Assembly (NCBI GenBank): GCA_022829145.1
Contig: CM040742.1
Span: forward strand, 14,860,131 to 14,924,130
Direction: 5' to 3'
Origin: Albula goreensis
Taxonomy: Eukaryota > Chordata > Actinopteri > Albuliformes > Albulidae
DNA: 64,000 nucleotides
A program made the translations under genes and the position numbers. Within the stretch, counting starts at the first letter, position 1, and every line of letters begins with the position of its first letter. Below are positions 29,201 to 39,552 of this stretch, in pieces. Below the pieces are notes generated by a model. That model searched no databases and had not been told where the DNA came from. It saw only the letters and a program-made list of their open reading frames with translations.

Positions 29201-30188
29201 TGGAGTGATTTTAAGTTATCATGCTTGCGTATGAGCATGTGAACTGTGCACAGTGCTATACAATTGCTCTGTGAGGTCACTAGAGGGCGTACCCCTGACT
29301 GCCTGTTTCTCTGCACTGCAGCTCTCCCTCCGCCCCCTGTGTCAGAGGAGGAAGCCCCAGCCAACTACTTCAACCTGGGTCCAAGCACATCCCCAGCCAT
29401 AATGAACATGGGTCTGCCTCCCCCACCTGGAGTTGCGCCCCCTCCACCCCCAGGTAAAGCAGCTCACACCCCCATACTCACCCTCCATCAGGAGAACAAC
29501 CCTGTACCACCCCATCACAGTAACCTGTCCCCCAGATAGATAAGCATTTAAGTGTATGGACTCCCTGTTAAACCTCATTTTTCCACTTTGGTATGTGTTC
29601 TTGCTCTGCTGTTTGCGCCCAGCTTCTGGACTCGTCAGTCAACAGTTGTAGTTGTCAAAGTGTACTTTTTATAGCAGTTGGAGTTATTTTAGCTGTTCCG
29701 CTCCAAGCTTAGAAAAGTTGAATATGAAATGATTTAGCCTGAAAGTGATTGAATGGTAGTTTGATTTGGGTGGAAAAAATACAATGAGTTTATATCAGTG
29801 AGTCACTGATAGCTTAAGGCACAGTTTAATTGGTTTGATGAAGCCTAACTCTCCCATTGCTGTAATTGTGCAGCGTTAGGGGGAATTATTAAGTTAAGTG
29901 CTCAGCCATTTGGTGTGAGCAGAGCTGTGGCTCCATTATGTCTGTGAGGCAGTCTCTCTGCCTTCACAAAGGGCATTTTTCTGCCACTGTGTGTTGACCT
30001 GCTTCCCAGGGGTACTGATCACTCTTTCCGTTTCTCCAGGTTTTGGACCCCCCATGTTCCACCCCATGGGGCCCATGGGAAATGCCCCACCCCCTCCCAT
30101 GGCCATAAGACCTCCAGGCCACATCCATTATCCTTCCCAGGATCCTCAGCGCATGGGCGCCCATGCCAACCGGCACGGTGCCTCCTAG
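20205..30188 (+). CDS. rbm22: RBM22, pre-mRNA splicing factor (Slt11/Ecm2 family), complete
   Basis: Eleven coding exons: 20205-20258, 21616-21669, 22466-22495, 22717-22849, 23577-23677, 25376-25548, 28077-28277, 28778-28942, 29055-29143, 29322-29453 and 30040-30188 (TAG stop). All introns are GT-AG and the phases join to 1281 nt, 426 aa; human RBM22 is 420 aa. The start is [18 protein letters not shown]. An N-terminal Cys-rich zinc-binding region (about 24-90) carries repeated CxxC pairs. A CCCH finger spans 165-183 (CX7CX5CX3H). The RRM covers about 232-304, with RNP2 LYVGGL (234-239) and RNP1 QCAFIQFA (268-275). The tail is proline-rich and ends near '[16 protein letters not shown]'-type sequence. 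In the family, RBM22 sits in the activated spliceosome, contacts U6 snRNA and intron, and helps shape the catalytic centre in the nucleus. Nothing is broken. Intron 6 (about 2.5 kb) is the largest. The gene converges on myoz3. Confidence 0.98.
25304..25372 (+). repeat. SINE-like (tRNA-derived) fragment abutting rbm22 exon 6
   Basis: The sequence opens with 'ggaggcagtatagg', continues 'aggatgctgggctggg', then 'ggttctctcgattctg'. These phrases resemble the A-box region, the middle, and the B-box (GGTTCGATTCC type, here with an apparent 3-base insertion) of common fish tRNA-derived SINEs. The fragment runs to within a few bases of the AG (25374-25375) of exon 6, so it would supply the upstream part of that 3' splice site. 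Assignment is by resemblance only. Confidence 0.35.
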
Positions 30189-30287
30189 TCACATGATCTC
30201 AGCGTGCACGTAGTAACTGCTGATTTACATTTTTTGTAAAATAATGATTACAATTTTAAGCTTTTTTTTTTTTTTTTAAAGGATCAA

Positions 30288-30293
30288 AATAAA
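30288..30293 (+). promoter_or_regulatory. Poly(A) signal AATAAA, rbm22
   Basis: A canonical AATAAA 100 bases after the rbm22 stop, just downstream of a T-rich run. A second AATAAA near 31755 could end a longer 3' UTR, which would then include the hAT MITE and the poly(T) tract. Which site is used cannot be told from sequence. Confidence 0.55.
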
Positions 30294-30681
30294 AAAGGAT
30301 TGAAAAAACATTAAAATATTGTTTGAAGATTAGTTTAAAATTATTCTTCAGTAAACAAAGTTGATAAGTAAGTTTTCTCAAATTTGTGGGAAAACCTGTC
30401 TTCAAACCTTAGCTCTGAAAATCCTAAAGAAACTAATGGATTTGCATTGATCCCAAAGCAAAAACTCAAAAAGAAACTCCTTGTCAGTCTTTCCCCATTT
30501 ATTTTATCATATGTGAAAGAAGTTGTGCTGTACATCTGATTAGCTTCTTTGTACGTGTGATATTGTTCCTTTTGGAAATGTCTTATGTCTTGTGGTGTGT
30601 GGCTGGTGACCACAATCCAAAACCTGCAGCAGCTTTAGCTGCATTTAGCAGTCAGTAGGTGAAAAAGCCCACACTGTAGTG

Positions 30682-30877
30682 TGGGGCTACACAGCTCCAG
30701 CTCCTGAGAGCTGCAGGTATTTGCTCCAGCCACATACAACCCCACCTGATTTCACTAATGAGCTTACTTCCTGAACCAAGAAGGCTAAATAATTAGTGAA
30801 ATCAGGTGGTGTAGTGTGTGGATGATGCAAATCCTGCATACTTTGTGCCCCTCACGACCTGGCGTTGAGTAGCCCTG
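30682..30877. mobile_element. Non-autonomous hAT-type MITE, 196 bp, with 8-bp TSD
   Basis: The ends are inverted repeats. The right end read backwards is CAGGGCTACTCAACGCCAGG; the left end is TGGGGCTACACAGCTCCAG. The centre holds a second inverted pair (CACCTGATTTCACTAAT and its complement). The element is flanked on both sides by the 8-bp duplication CTGTAGTG (30674-30681 and 30878-30885). An 8-bp TSD plus a CAGGG-type terminus is the hAT signature. It has no coding capacity, so it would need a transposase in trans. Arms are several percent diverged from each other, so it is not brand new. Confidence 0.85.
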
Positions 30878-31451
30878 CTGTAGTGAATTAAGTAAATAGG
30901 AATATATGCATCTTTCCTTGGTCTCTAATGTCAGTGTCAGGTCTAGGATGAGGCCAGTGGGAAGAAATGGCTTTATAAGATGGTTCCCACAATCAGAAGA
31001 TTGAAACTGTTTTATTTCTTAATAATCACAAAACGGCCATGCAAACTGGTAACTCTGTATTTTTTCCATGATAACAAAATGTACACTTTTTTGTATGAAA
31101 GTATTTTATGTCATCCACATTAAACAAAGTTATGACCTTTTAATGTGATGCATTTTATTGTGATTACATTTAGCAAAAAAATACAGTATTGTTTTTCATT
31201 GAATCATGCTAACGTTAGTCAGTTTTACTTGGAGAATTCTTTTATCAATGGAAATATTTCTGAAAGGGTTGTAACCTTGTATTTTCTAAGTTGTACTAAG
31301 GTCTTAAAATATTACGCTTTTAAGCCTGAAGTCACCAATTTGGTAGTTAAACACCCAGCTTGTGTGTAATACTGATATTCCAGGCCTGTTCCCAGGGATG
31401 TGAACTCTTGAAACAAGCACGATGTTTGTTAACTGGTGAAAGTGTTGAATG

Positions 31452-31480
<29 letters not shown>
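31452..31480 (+). repeat. Poly(T) tract, 29 bases
   Basis: An uninterrupted T run in the plus strand, in the rbm22/myoz3 convergent region. Possibly the tail of a minus-strand retroposon, but no body was recognised beside it. Confidence 0.85.
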
Positions 31481-31484
<4 letters not shown>

Positions 31485-32887
31485 GATATCTTTTGAGAAT
31501 AATCACTTAAATTCTAACTTGACATACCTTGAGTCATTTGCAGTTTTCAGTTAATTTAGAGGTGGGGATGTTGACATTTTCTTTCCTCTTACTCAACCAA
31601 AATGGTACTGCAGGTTTATGGAGCCCTATAACTATATCTGCATACTTGATTACCGGAAGTGGGATTATGATGTATACAGTATGTAAATACAAGTTCTGGT
31701 TTCTGTATGTACTGAAATATTGAAATACCACTGAAATCTTTATACCCTTTTAATAATAAATGAAAATGTATGTTGAATACATCATTCTGGTTCAATGCGA
31801 TTTAAATAACAGAGCAGCTTGCTGAATCAATGGGTATTTGCTGTGTGGAGGCTGGCAGTCTATTATAGATTGTGTACTGATAATTTTGTCCTTTCCTGCA
31901 TGGCAGCTTGCATTTACAGAAAACCTTTCAAAACAAAGGGTGAAAAAGCATTACATTTTTCAGCATCGCTTCTGCATTACAATTAATTTCACTTTCGATC
32001 AGCAAAGCAATCTGCTGGGAGAGTAGGATTGCATGTAATAGCTTTGTTTCGGTCGGGCTTTGTACATAATTCAGTTCCTTTTCCCACACCGTAACTACTT
32101 CTGCTCACTCAGTCTATTGAGTAAGGCCGTGTTCCAAAACAAACTTGCATATCAAGTGTTTTTGTATTTGGAAGTACACACATACCGGCTAACAAAGTGG
32201 CTAAATGCAAATGTGCAAGATGACTACAAATGATGTTTACTACTTACCAAATATTTCTCAATCACTGCTTTTCTCTTCCCAGGTCTATACAACTGTCTAA
32301 TATTTGTTTATACATAATTTACCTGGAGCCTGCTTCCCCCAAACCTCAAGGGCACTCAACTGTTTTTAGTGCTGAGAGGGTTTGTGGAAACTGGGCCCAT
32401 GTCAGGTCAACTGACAGTTTGGTTTTCTTTTGGAGTGACGACTTGAGGAATCAACTTGGGTAGGAACAGCATAATAGAAAGGAATTGTGAAAAACACAAA
32501 CAGTACGAAGACTGAGTAATTAGTGAAATGCAAATGAACAACCATTGAATGTATAATACTAGTCATTGGTATGGCATATCAGAGAAGGTTACTGAGTTGG
32601 ATGCTTATTGGTTACGTGGAGACTGTAACTTCTCTGGCTTTCTGTTTTCTGTAATACATATCAGAAGTGCTTTCACAGTCTGTCGTCATATGCTCTTGCA
32701 TACTTGATTTTTGGTACTATAATTGATATGTCAGCAGTCACGGTCTCCCGTAACTTCCCTAAGTGTTCAAGGTATTGTGCAAGCATGGTTTTTGGAACAC
32801 GGCCTTAATTTCACATTCACAATTTCTGAAGGGGAGCTACATGTCTTTGGAAGTCAGTCTTTTTGGGGGACCCCTCTCCCCCTGTTC

Positions 32888-35800
32888 TCAAAGGTCAACA
32901 GATTCAGTGGTGAAGCAGCCCCACCCTCGGGGGGCTCGGTTGAAGTTGGGCCGCTGGCACATACGCTCCCAGGTCAGGTGGGGTTCAGTGTAGGCCTCTG
33001 TGAGCTCGAATCCAGGCAGGGGGAGTGTCCTCATGCTCCCCGCTGTTCCTCCAAATGGAATTGGGGCTCTGAAGAACACCAAGGATCCTAGTTAGCAAAA
33101 CTCTCAACCAGGCTTATCCACCAATGCCTAAAAGCAGCATACTGTTTTTAGATGGCTAAATATACCTGCATATTGTTTTCAGACTTATATGTGTGGATGC
33201 AAAGTTTTATGCAGAATGTCACATCACTTTATCCAGAGTGAGTTACAAAGTCATCAAGATGCATGTATAAAAAAGGTTTTTCTACATCCAAGTCTATGTA
33301 CTGTATTGCAGTGCGACTGAAAGCTGCTCCACAATTCCATGTGCTTAAAGCACATGGTAAAGGGAGAAGATAGGTTTTTTTTGTGATAGCTGAAATTGTA
33401 AAACCAGCAAGAACAAGACAAGAGTTCTAGATAGGTTGACAGCACATCAGCTATGCTTCAACTTCAAACATAAAGGCATACACATTAGTGCCTAAATGCT
33501 TGTCATCTCACAATATAGACCTACATCAGAAAGGTACTCAGCAGTAATGGCCTTGATGGTCATAGATAAGCACCCTCTCCAATACAATCATCAATTGGGG
33601 CTCACCCCTCAAGCGATACTGGGTTTGAAATGACAGATTGTTCTGATGATGACCGATTCTGCAGAGGTAGGGTCAGGGTCCAGGAGAGGTGACTGACCTG
33701 TTAAAACACTTGTAGTTGGCAGGTGTCAGTTTTTGGGGAAGCTCAGGTAGCTGAGCGTTGACGCTGGCCAGGAGTTTTTCGCTGGGGCTCAACTCCCCCT
33801 GCCAGGGGCAGTAGTAGGCCTTGGGAATCACTGTAAAGTTGAACCGCTCGTGGGGGACCCCTTTCAGCGGGCCTGAATAACCTGAGAGAGAGGACCACTT
33901 CCCAGTCAAAGGGTCAGAGACATATTCACTGAGAAGCTTTGCAGCTTTGCCATTTTATGCAAATTTGACTGAGTTGTGAGATCATAAAAGCATACCAACC
34001 AAACAAGTTGAAATATACATATTTGTGCATCCTGACGAATTTGTTGTAATTACTGATTTCATAGCTCTGGGCTTGAAGCACACACATTCTCTTTAAGGGC
34101 ATGTGCTATTCTATTTAAAAATGCGATGAACACATTCCAAAGGAATAATCAAAGAAATTACTTTGTAAAGTCTGTTTTGATTGAATTGAATAGAACCTTA
34201 ATGAATACCCCTAAGGACAGTAGATGTTTATTCAACATTGGTCCATAATTTTTAGAAAGAACAGTTTGGCAAGTACATTTTCATGATTGTTGACTTGTCA
34301 AACTATGTTATTACTATATCAGTGTTACATTTTGATATTAAAATATTGTGAACACTTTAAAGTGTGAATATGCACAGACACATACCTTAATCTGTGTACA
34401 CTCACACTACTATGATGATAACAATTAGAATAACAATAATGGGCTGTGATTTTACAACCGAACCGACACCACTGAGGACCGTGGTCTGCTTGTAGATGTC
34501 TTTGTTGACACGTTATGATATTACTGCTTCCAAAGTTACCTGGGGCGATGACATCAGGGCTCCCTTTCATGGCCACGGTCTTTTTCAGAGTTGACACTAG
34601 GTCTTGTTTCCCAGACGGGTCAATGAACATCTCTGTGCGGAATCCCTCGCTCCCCTCCTGGCCTTCCATTCCCCCCTGTGTGCCATCTGCTCGTGTCAGC
34701 CCCTGACCTGGATGAGATGCCTGTGGAGTTTTTAAAAGGTATTATGATTATGATTGTTATTACTATTATTGCTGCTGATAAATGTATTATTATTATTATT
34801 ATTATATGATCCTGAATAGCATCACTGTGATGGAAAGTTAAGGCAAAAGCTCAAGAAAGTAAAACACTTTCATGGTTACTCCATGGGGATAAAATGAGGA
34901 ACCCTTTTTTTCTGAAAGTGTGGATTGTTAAAATGGCCCGCTCTCTTGTTCTTATGTTGTTCATAACAGTGCATGTGTGTTTTTCTCAGGGCTTGTTTTC
35001 AGTCATTCAGAAGCTGAAGGGAACCACAGAACAGGAGTTAAGGATAGTGCTTCTGGGTTTGGATAATGCTGGCAAAACCACCCTGCTGAGGAAGCTTGCC
35101 TCTGAAGATGTGAACACCATCACCCCAACACAAGTGAGTCCCAAACACAAATGTAATCACAGATTTACATTAGTTATTCACTGATCTCTTTGTTTAGATT
35201 AACTTCAAGGCCCACTTGACTCATCCAGATGGTTTTCAGCTAGTGTCCTGTAGTTTGAAAAGGATACTACACAATGATCCAAATCCAAGAGTTTGTTGTG
35301 GGCATAAAAGTCAAATTTCTTCTGTTCACTGGAACAAGCAAATTGTTCTGGATGACATTTAAAACAGATGTGATGTCCTTGTTGCAGTGATTTGGATAAC
35401 AAATAAAAACTGAGTGCAATATTGCTGGATTATTGACCGTACTTGTCTACATTTCGCTTTGATTTATTGACATGCAGCTATGTGTCAGTCACCGCTTGCT
35501 TCAGTGTTGCATGGAACAGAAACAACCTTGTACGAATAAACTGTACCATGACTTAAACCCCATGATATAAAGACAGAGGACAGAGGGCTACAAAGCAGGC
35601 AGAAGTGGCGTACAGCATGGGACACGTTTGCAGCATTCTCCAGGATGAACCTGTCCACCCTCCGGAGTCTCTCGTGGAACATTCGTGAGCCCCTGTTAGC
35701 CTGCAGCTGCAGTTCCTCCATCATCACATCCTGAGGCACACTGATCTTCCGGCCCAGGTCCAGACACTCTGATACACGCACACACGCACATGCAGAACCA

Positions 35801-37371
35801 CACCAGTAAATACAAACCACACATGTAATTATGATGAATATTATTATGATTATGATTGTTAAGATTATTATTATTGTGAAAGTATTATTATTATTGTTAT
35901 TATTATATTAATGCAACTTCCTCTCCAAAGAGGCTAGAGCAAATTGAACATTTGATGCAGATTAAAAAGACCCCAAAAATGAACCCAAATTCTCTAGACC
36001 ACAATTGGATTGACAGCACTGGAAAGAGAATATGTGGCTACTATCAATATCGAGTTAATTAACTTTAATAAGTTGTCTAGCCACCCTATGCAGTCAATAG
36101 AGTTCTCTCAGTGTGAAATCTGTTTAATCATTGGTTCTGTAAATGCTACATTGGTATTGGGATTGGTTGAGAGAACTCCTCTTCTGTTGAGACGCCTGTT
36201 TGTAAAGATCCACTTCCTGGTGTAGCTCCTCCTCCTATGACTCACAAATTTAAAGTTCACCCCACACCCCCACCCTCATCTTAAATCAGGTTGTGTTACG
36301 TGTCGAGACTTTATAATCACCAGGAGGTTTCTTTAGACTGCAGCAAGCTGGAGTGATGTTGAAACATGGTACTCTACAGTGCCATTAGTGAAATACCCAG
36401 GAGGATTTGCATGTCTCCGCTCGGCGTGGTTGACAGGCTATATATAGACTGATTGTAACTGTCTTTTTGGGGCAGGCCTGATTCATGGTGGTGACATACC
36501 CTAACAGTCACTCCAGGAATTGTGACAAGAATCAATTCGTCCCCATAAAATCCAGAGCTTGGGGGTCGCGTTCCGCTGAGCTCAGCTTCCTATCATCCAA
36601 AATCGGCATGTGAGTCAGGGAGAGAGATCGGTGGTGGACAACAACCAGACAATCCTAGCCTTACATGTGACTCTAAAGGACTGACCTTGTGTGGTGTTAA
36701 TTTGTACTTTTTCAACACCTAGTAAATAACAATTAAGGAAAATGGTGTCAGCTACAATCCTTCCTCAATCAAATCTAGGAACTGGAATTAGTTATAAAAT
36801 GCTTTAGTCTGTCTTCCTCCTTATATAGCTAAATCAAATACTGTATGGTTTCTTATCTTGTCTTTTCCTTAATCCCACCAGAAACCATCACAAGAAAAGA
36901 AGAGGGGAAGGACAAAAAGACATTTGTACTATAAATCCATTTTGAACTTTATTTACTTGGTAGGAGCAAAGCTTTGTGGGATTTGTAGGTAAATCTCATT
37001 AACCCTGTTTTCAGTATTCCAATGGAATACTGGCTGGGACACCATCAAACTCACTTAGTCTCTTTAGGGGGAATATGCAATTAAAAAAAAACGGAGGAAA
37101 CAAAAGTTTATGCAAGTATTTTGTATTTAATTGGAGACAATTGAGTGTTTGATTCAGATTTTGTTCTTTCCATCCTAAAATAGAATTTCATGTACTCAAA
37201 GTTTATTTGGCTGGGTCCCAGTGAATGAATCCGTTACATTGTTTCAGTGAAGGTGAGCTCAGGCGTAATCAGCTGAGGTGAAGTGTCCCAGTGATGACAC
37301 ACAAACGTGCCAGTGCTCCTGGGTCAACCCAGGTGAATCTTACCTCCCTTTACCTCTTTGCTCAGATCCAT
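32888..37371 (-). CDS. myoz3: Myozenin (FATZ/calsarcin family), probably MYOZ3
   Basis: Five coding exons on the minus strand: 37371-37344 ([10 protein letters not shown], last codon split), 35768-35614, 34720-34540, 33881-33698 and 33068-32888 (TGA stop). Phases join to 729 nt, about 242 aa; human MYOZ3 is 251. Family landmarks: [18 protein letters not shown] (12-29) and NRGSRMF (34-40), the conserved N-terminal block; [14 protein letters not shown] (118-131); [14 protein letters not shown]; and [11 protein letters not shown] near the C-terminus. The protein ends ESVDL, in place of the family's acidic PDZ-ligand end (ESEEL/ESEDL). Myozenins sit at the muscle Z-disc and bind alpha-actinin, filamin, telethonin, ZASP and calcineurin. 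Tail-to-tail placement with rbm22 matches the human MYOZ3-RBM22 pair. The exon 35768 donor is weak: 35614 (GCT|GTACGC) was chosen, 35626 (AAC|GTGTCC) is the alternative. The start is the only Met in frame after an upstream stop. Confidence 0.86.
33216..33258 (-). repeat. Decayed fish LINE/SINE 3' tail, minus orientation
   Basis: Read on the minus strand the sequence is close to the phrase 'gtcgctctggataaaagcgtctgctaa', a tail found at the 3' end of many fish LINE/SINE copies; here 'ctcactctggataaagtgatg'. Only the tail is present. It lies in the last myoz3 intron. Confidence 0.5.
34804..35319 (+). pseudogene. Inverted duplicate of arl3l1 exon 2 with flanks (orphan exon)
   Basis: This segment repeats, in opposite orientation, the region 47206-47726 of the arl3l1 gene. 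Across about 500 bases I found only a handful of differences: several in the first 30 bases, then single changes near 35170, 35297 and 35304. It carries the whole 48-codon exon (34990-35133) with the P-loop GLDNAGKT, the acceptor TTTTCTCAG and the donor CAA|GTGAGT, all unchanged. No other arl3l1 exon is duplicated nearby, so it is not a second gene. It lies within the 893-bp myoz3 intron between exons 35768-35614 and 34720-34540, antisense to myoz3. The left junction falls in an ATT microsatellite; the parent copy abuts an AAT-phase run. Confidence 0.93.
36438..36447. promoter_or_regulatory. Candidate MEF2 site in myoz3 intron
   Basis: CTATATATAG is an exact match to the MEF2 consensus YTA(A/T)4TAR and is palindromic. 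It lies in the intron after the first coding exon of myoz3, and myozenin genes are muscle genes of the kind MEF2 activates. It could also serve as a TATA-like element. Function is inferred; one exact 10-mer can occur by chance in AT-rich DNA. Confidence 0.3.
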
Positions 37372-38502
37372 CGCTTGCTGTTTTCTTTGCTTTTCTAGGT
37401 CACGGTATGTTACCTGAAGCATCTTTACTTTTGTTTTTCCTGTATGGGAATTTAGAGAAATCACTGATGCTCCACATAACAGTAACCATGTATCCATTAT
37501 AGTTCTACATTCTAAGCACTATGTATGTGTAATGTAAACTTAGGCAATCACATGAGGGGCTGATAGTTTAAACAGAGTCAGTACTGAACTACAAAGTATT
37601 TAAGATCATTAAAGAATATTCACATGTAATATAGGCCCAGTTAATATCTTATGACAGTTCTTTCTCCACCTCAAACGACCTGAATTTGAAAAACCAAACT
37701 AAAAAATAAGTATTAAATAACTGAAAAAATTTCACAGTCTTTTCAAAATTGATTACATATTCCCTTTGATGAACACTTTTAAAGGAGTGTAAAACACAAA
37801 TTACAGATCAAATGATAAATTATAATTCTATTTTCCATGTCAGCTACTCTTTCATATCTAAGTTGAAACTAAACATAAAAGAGCTGCTACTGAAATAATG
37901 ATGATAGAAATAGTGCAACTTACTTCCCACATCACCATACAAGCAGCGGTATCCCTGTTCTGAATTAGACCTACATATTACACAGGCAAACTGTCCATGA
38001 CCCTCAAATGTCTGTATCTGGTAGAACACAATCTGTATCTGGTATATTGGCTTGGGGGTGGGATGGGGGTTGAGAATATATTACAATAAAATGCATAAAT
38101 TGCCCTGCTAGCACAATGTTTATATATTTATTTCATGCATTTGTGGTACATTTTTAGAGATGTTGTGACAACATAACAGATGGGAGTTTTAGCTTCGTCA
38201 GAGAAATGATCTGTGTTTCACTGGTCATAAGGACAAACCCTAAACACTTGGGTGTGTCTCTCCTACATTTGGGTTGCTCAGTGAACTGCCAGACCCATTG
38301 ACCTGCTGTCATTTTGCTTTAACACATGCTGCTGTCTCACGTCACATCTTTCATTCTCCTCATTTGACTGTGGACACAATGATCACAGAAGGAACACAGA
38401 AAGCCCTCCCTCCTTACATATGTTTGTGTTGAAAAATCCCTTCCTCACCATAAGCGAGTTCCACCTTCCCTCCAGTTCAACCCCCCCTCCCCACCCACAC
38501 CC

Positions 38503-38588
38503 CTTGTTGAGAACACTTTTTAGCTTCTTCATACCCGCACCCCCAGATCCCAGGGGGTATGAAGAAGCTGAAAAGTGTTCTCAACAAG
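38503..38588. repeat. Near-perfect palindrome, 34-bp arms, 18-bp loop
   Basis: The left arm 38503-38536 starts CTTGTTGAGAACACTTTT; the right arm 38555-38588 is its reverse complement with a single mismatch. The loop is C-rich (GCACCCCCAGATCCCAGG) and can itself partly pair. There is no target-site duplication or end sequence of a known MITE. It lies in the presumed first intron of myoz3. Such structures arise by template switching during replication, or can be transcribed hairpins. Confidence 0.9.
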
Positions 38589-38704
38589 TTTATCAGAATA
38601 TTTACTCCAAGTCAGCCAAAAAAAGAACATGCTACTTCTATCTTTAAAAAAATCTATCAGGAAAACAGAAGAACCTTTTTAAAAATGTGAGTTTTGAGGC
38701 TTAC

Positions 38705-38830
38705 CCTGGCAGGAGGGTCAGTCTGAAGGTCCTGTGTCCTCTTCCTTGTGGGCGATGATTCCTTTCTGTCCCCCCTTGTCCCTCATATGGACCTTTGGCT
38801 TAACGAGCTGAGATGAACAGAGGAGAGATC
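38705..38830 (-). other. Probable 5' UTR exon of myoz3
   Basis: On the minus strand CTGCCAGG is followed by GTAAGCC at 38704, a strong donor. The coding exon at 37371 is preceded by a usable acceptor (AAAACAG at 37378). An ATG at 38786 opens a frame that meets TGA before the donor; in the frame continuous with myoz3 there is a stop and no Met. So this is untranslated if it is an exon. A TATA-like TCTAAAATAGG lies about 30 bases further upstream (about 38857). The 5' limit is approximate. Confidence 0.45.
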
Positions 38831-39092
38831 ATGCTCCTCCAGTTTAGATCACCAGCCTATTTTAGACAAGGCTGGACTCTGCTGCACCGCTTTAGAGTAA
38901 TGGGAAGAAATTTACACCCTGTGCCTCCTTAACTCTGATAGTAAAAATATGATCGGGGGGCTTTGCACTTGTGCCGCCCAGGGGGAGATGACAGCCTTCC
39001 GTCTCTGAGTTCTAACATTCCCTCAGACTCAAACGCAATGGTCTCATATGAACTTTACAACTTTGATCCTCCCCAGGCAACAGGCACACCCC

Positions 39093-39095
39093 TGT

Positions 39096-39181
<86 letters not shown>

Positions 39182-39246
39182 GTGTGCGCGTGTGTGTGCG
39201 CGTGTGTGTGCGTGTGTGTGTATATGTGTGTGTGTGTGGGTGTGTG
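39093..39246. repeat. (TG)n microsatellite, about 150 bp
   Basis: A long TG run, interrupted toward its right end by CG and TA steps. It lies between the myoz3 5' region and the arl3l1 3' end. Frames through it (VCVCVC or HTHTHT) are not genes. Confidence 0.95.
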
Positions 39247-39552
39247 CATATTTAAATCTGATTTTGTTTTCTTTTTTTTTTCTTATGTGGAATCTCCAAA
39301 CAAACTTGCATGTTTACATGCCACTTGTTTACTGCGTGAATTTTACTGCATGTTCTGAGACTCTACATCTTTCATAAATGTGATATTCTGGATATATTTA
39401 ATTCTAATACTCTGAGGATGTGATAGTCTAGGTGCATGTAACACTAAAACTCTGGATGGATATGATTAGGATACTTAGGCTGGCTGTGATAATATCAGAT
39501 CATTCGGTGGTTAAGATTCATATTATAACAAATTATACTTTGGTTTAATGTG

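Larger units (their letters stand above)
30294..32887. other. Convergent intergenic region between rbm22 and myoz3
   Basis: About 2.6 kb without coding exons. It contains a hAT MITE (30682-30877), a 29-base poly(T) tract (31452-31480) and AT-rich sequence. It probably includes the 3' UTRs of both convergent genes. Confidence 0.6.

Noticed and set aside
34894-35184. A second arl3-like gene on the plus strand
   Set aside because: Only exon 2 and its flanks are present. No copies of exons 1 or 3-6 lie nearby, and the extra residues upstream of the acceptor in the open frame are intron sequence.
38705-38786. ATG at 38786 (minus) as the myoz3 start
   Set aside because: Its frame reaches TGA before the donor at 38705. 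The ATG at 37371 is phase-compatible with the next exon and gives a myozenin-like start.
39048-39377. Long frames of alternating Val-Cys or His-Thr
   Set aside because: They are translations of the (TG)n microsatellite.
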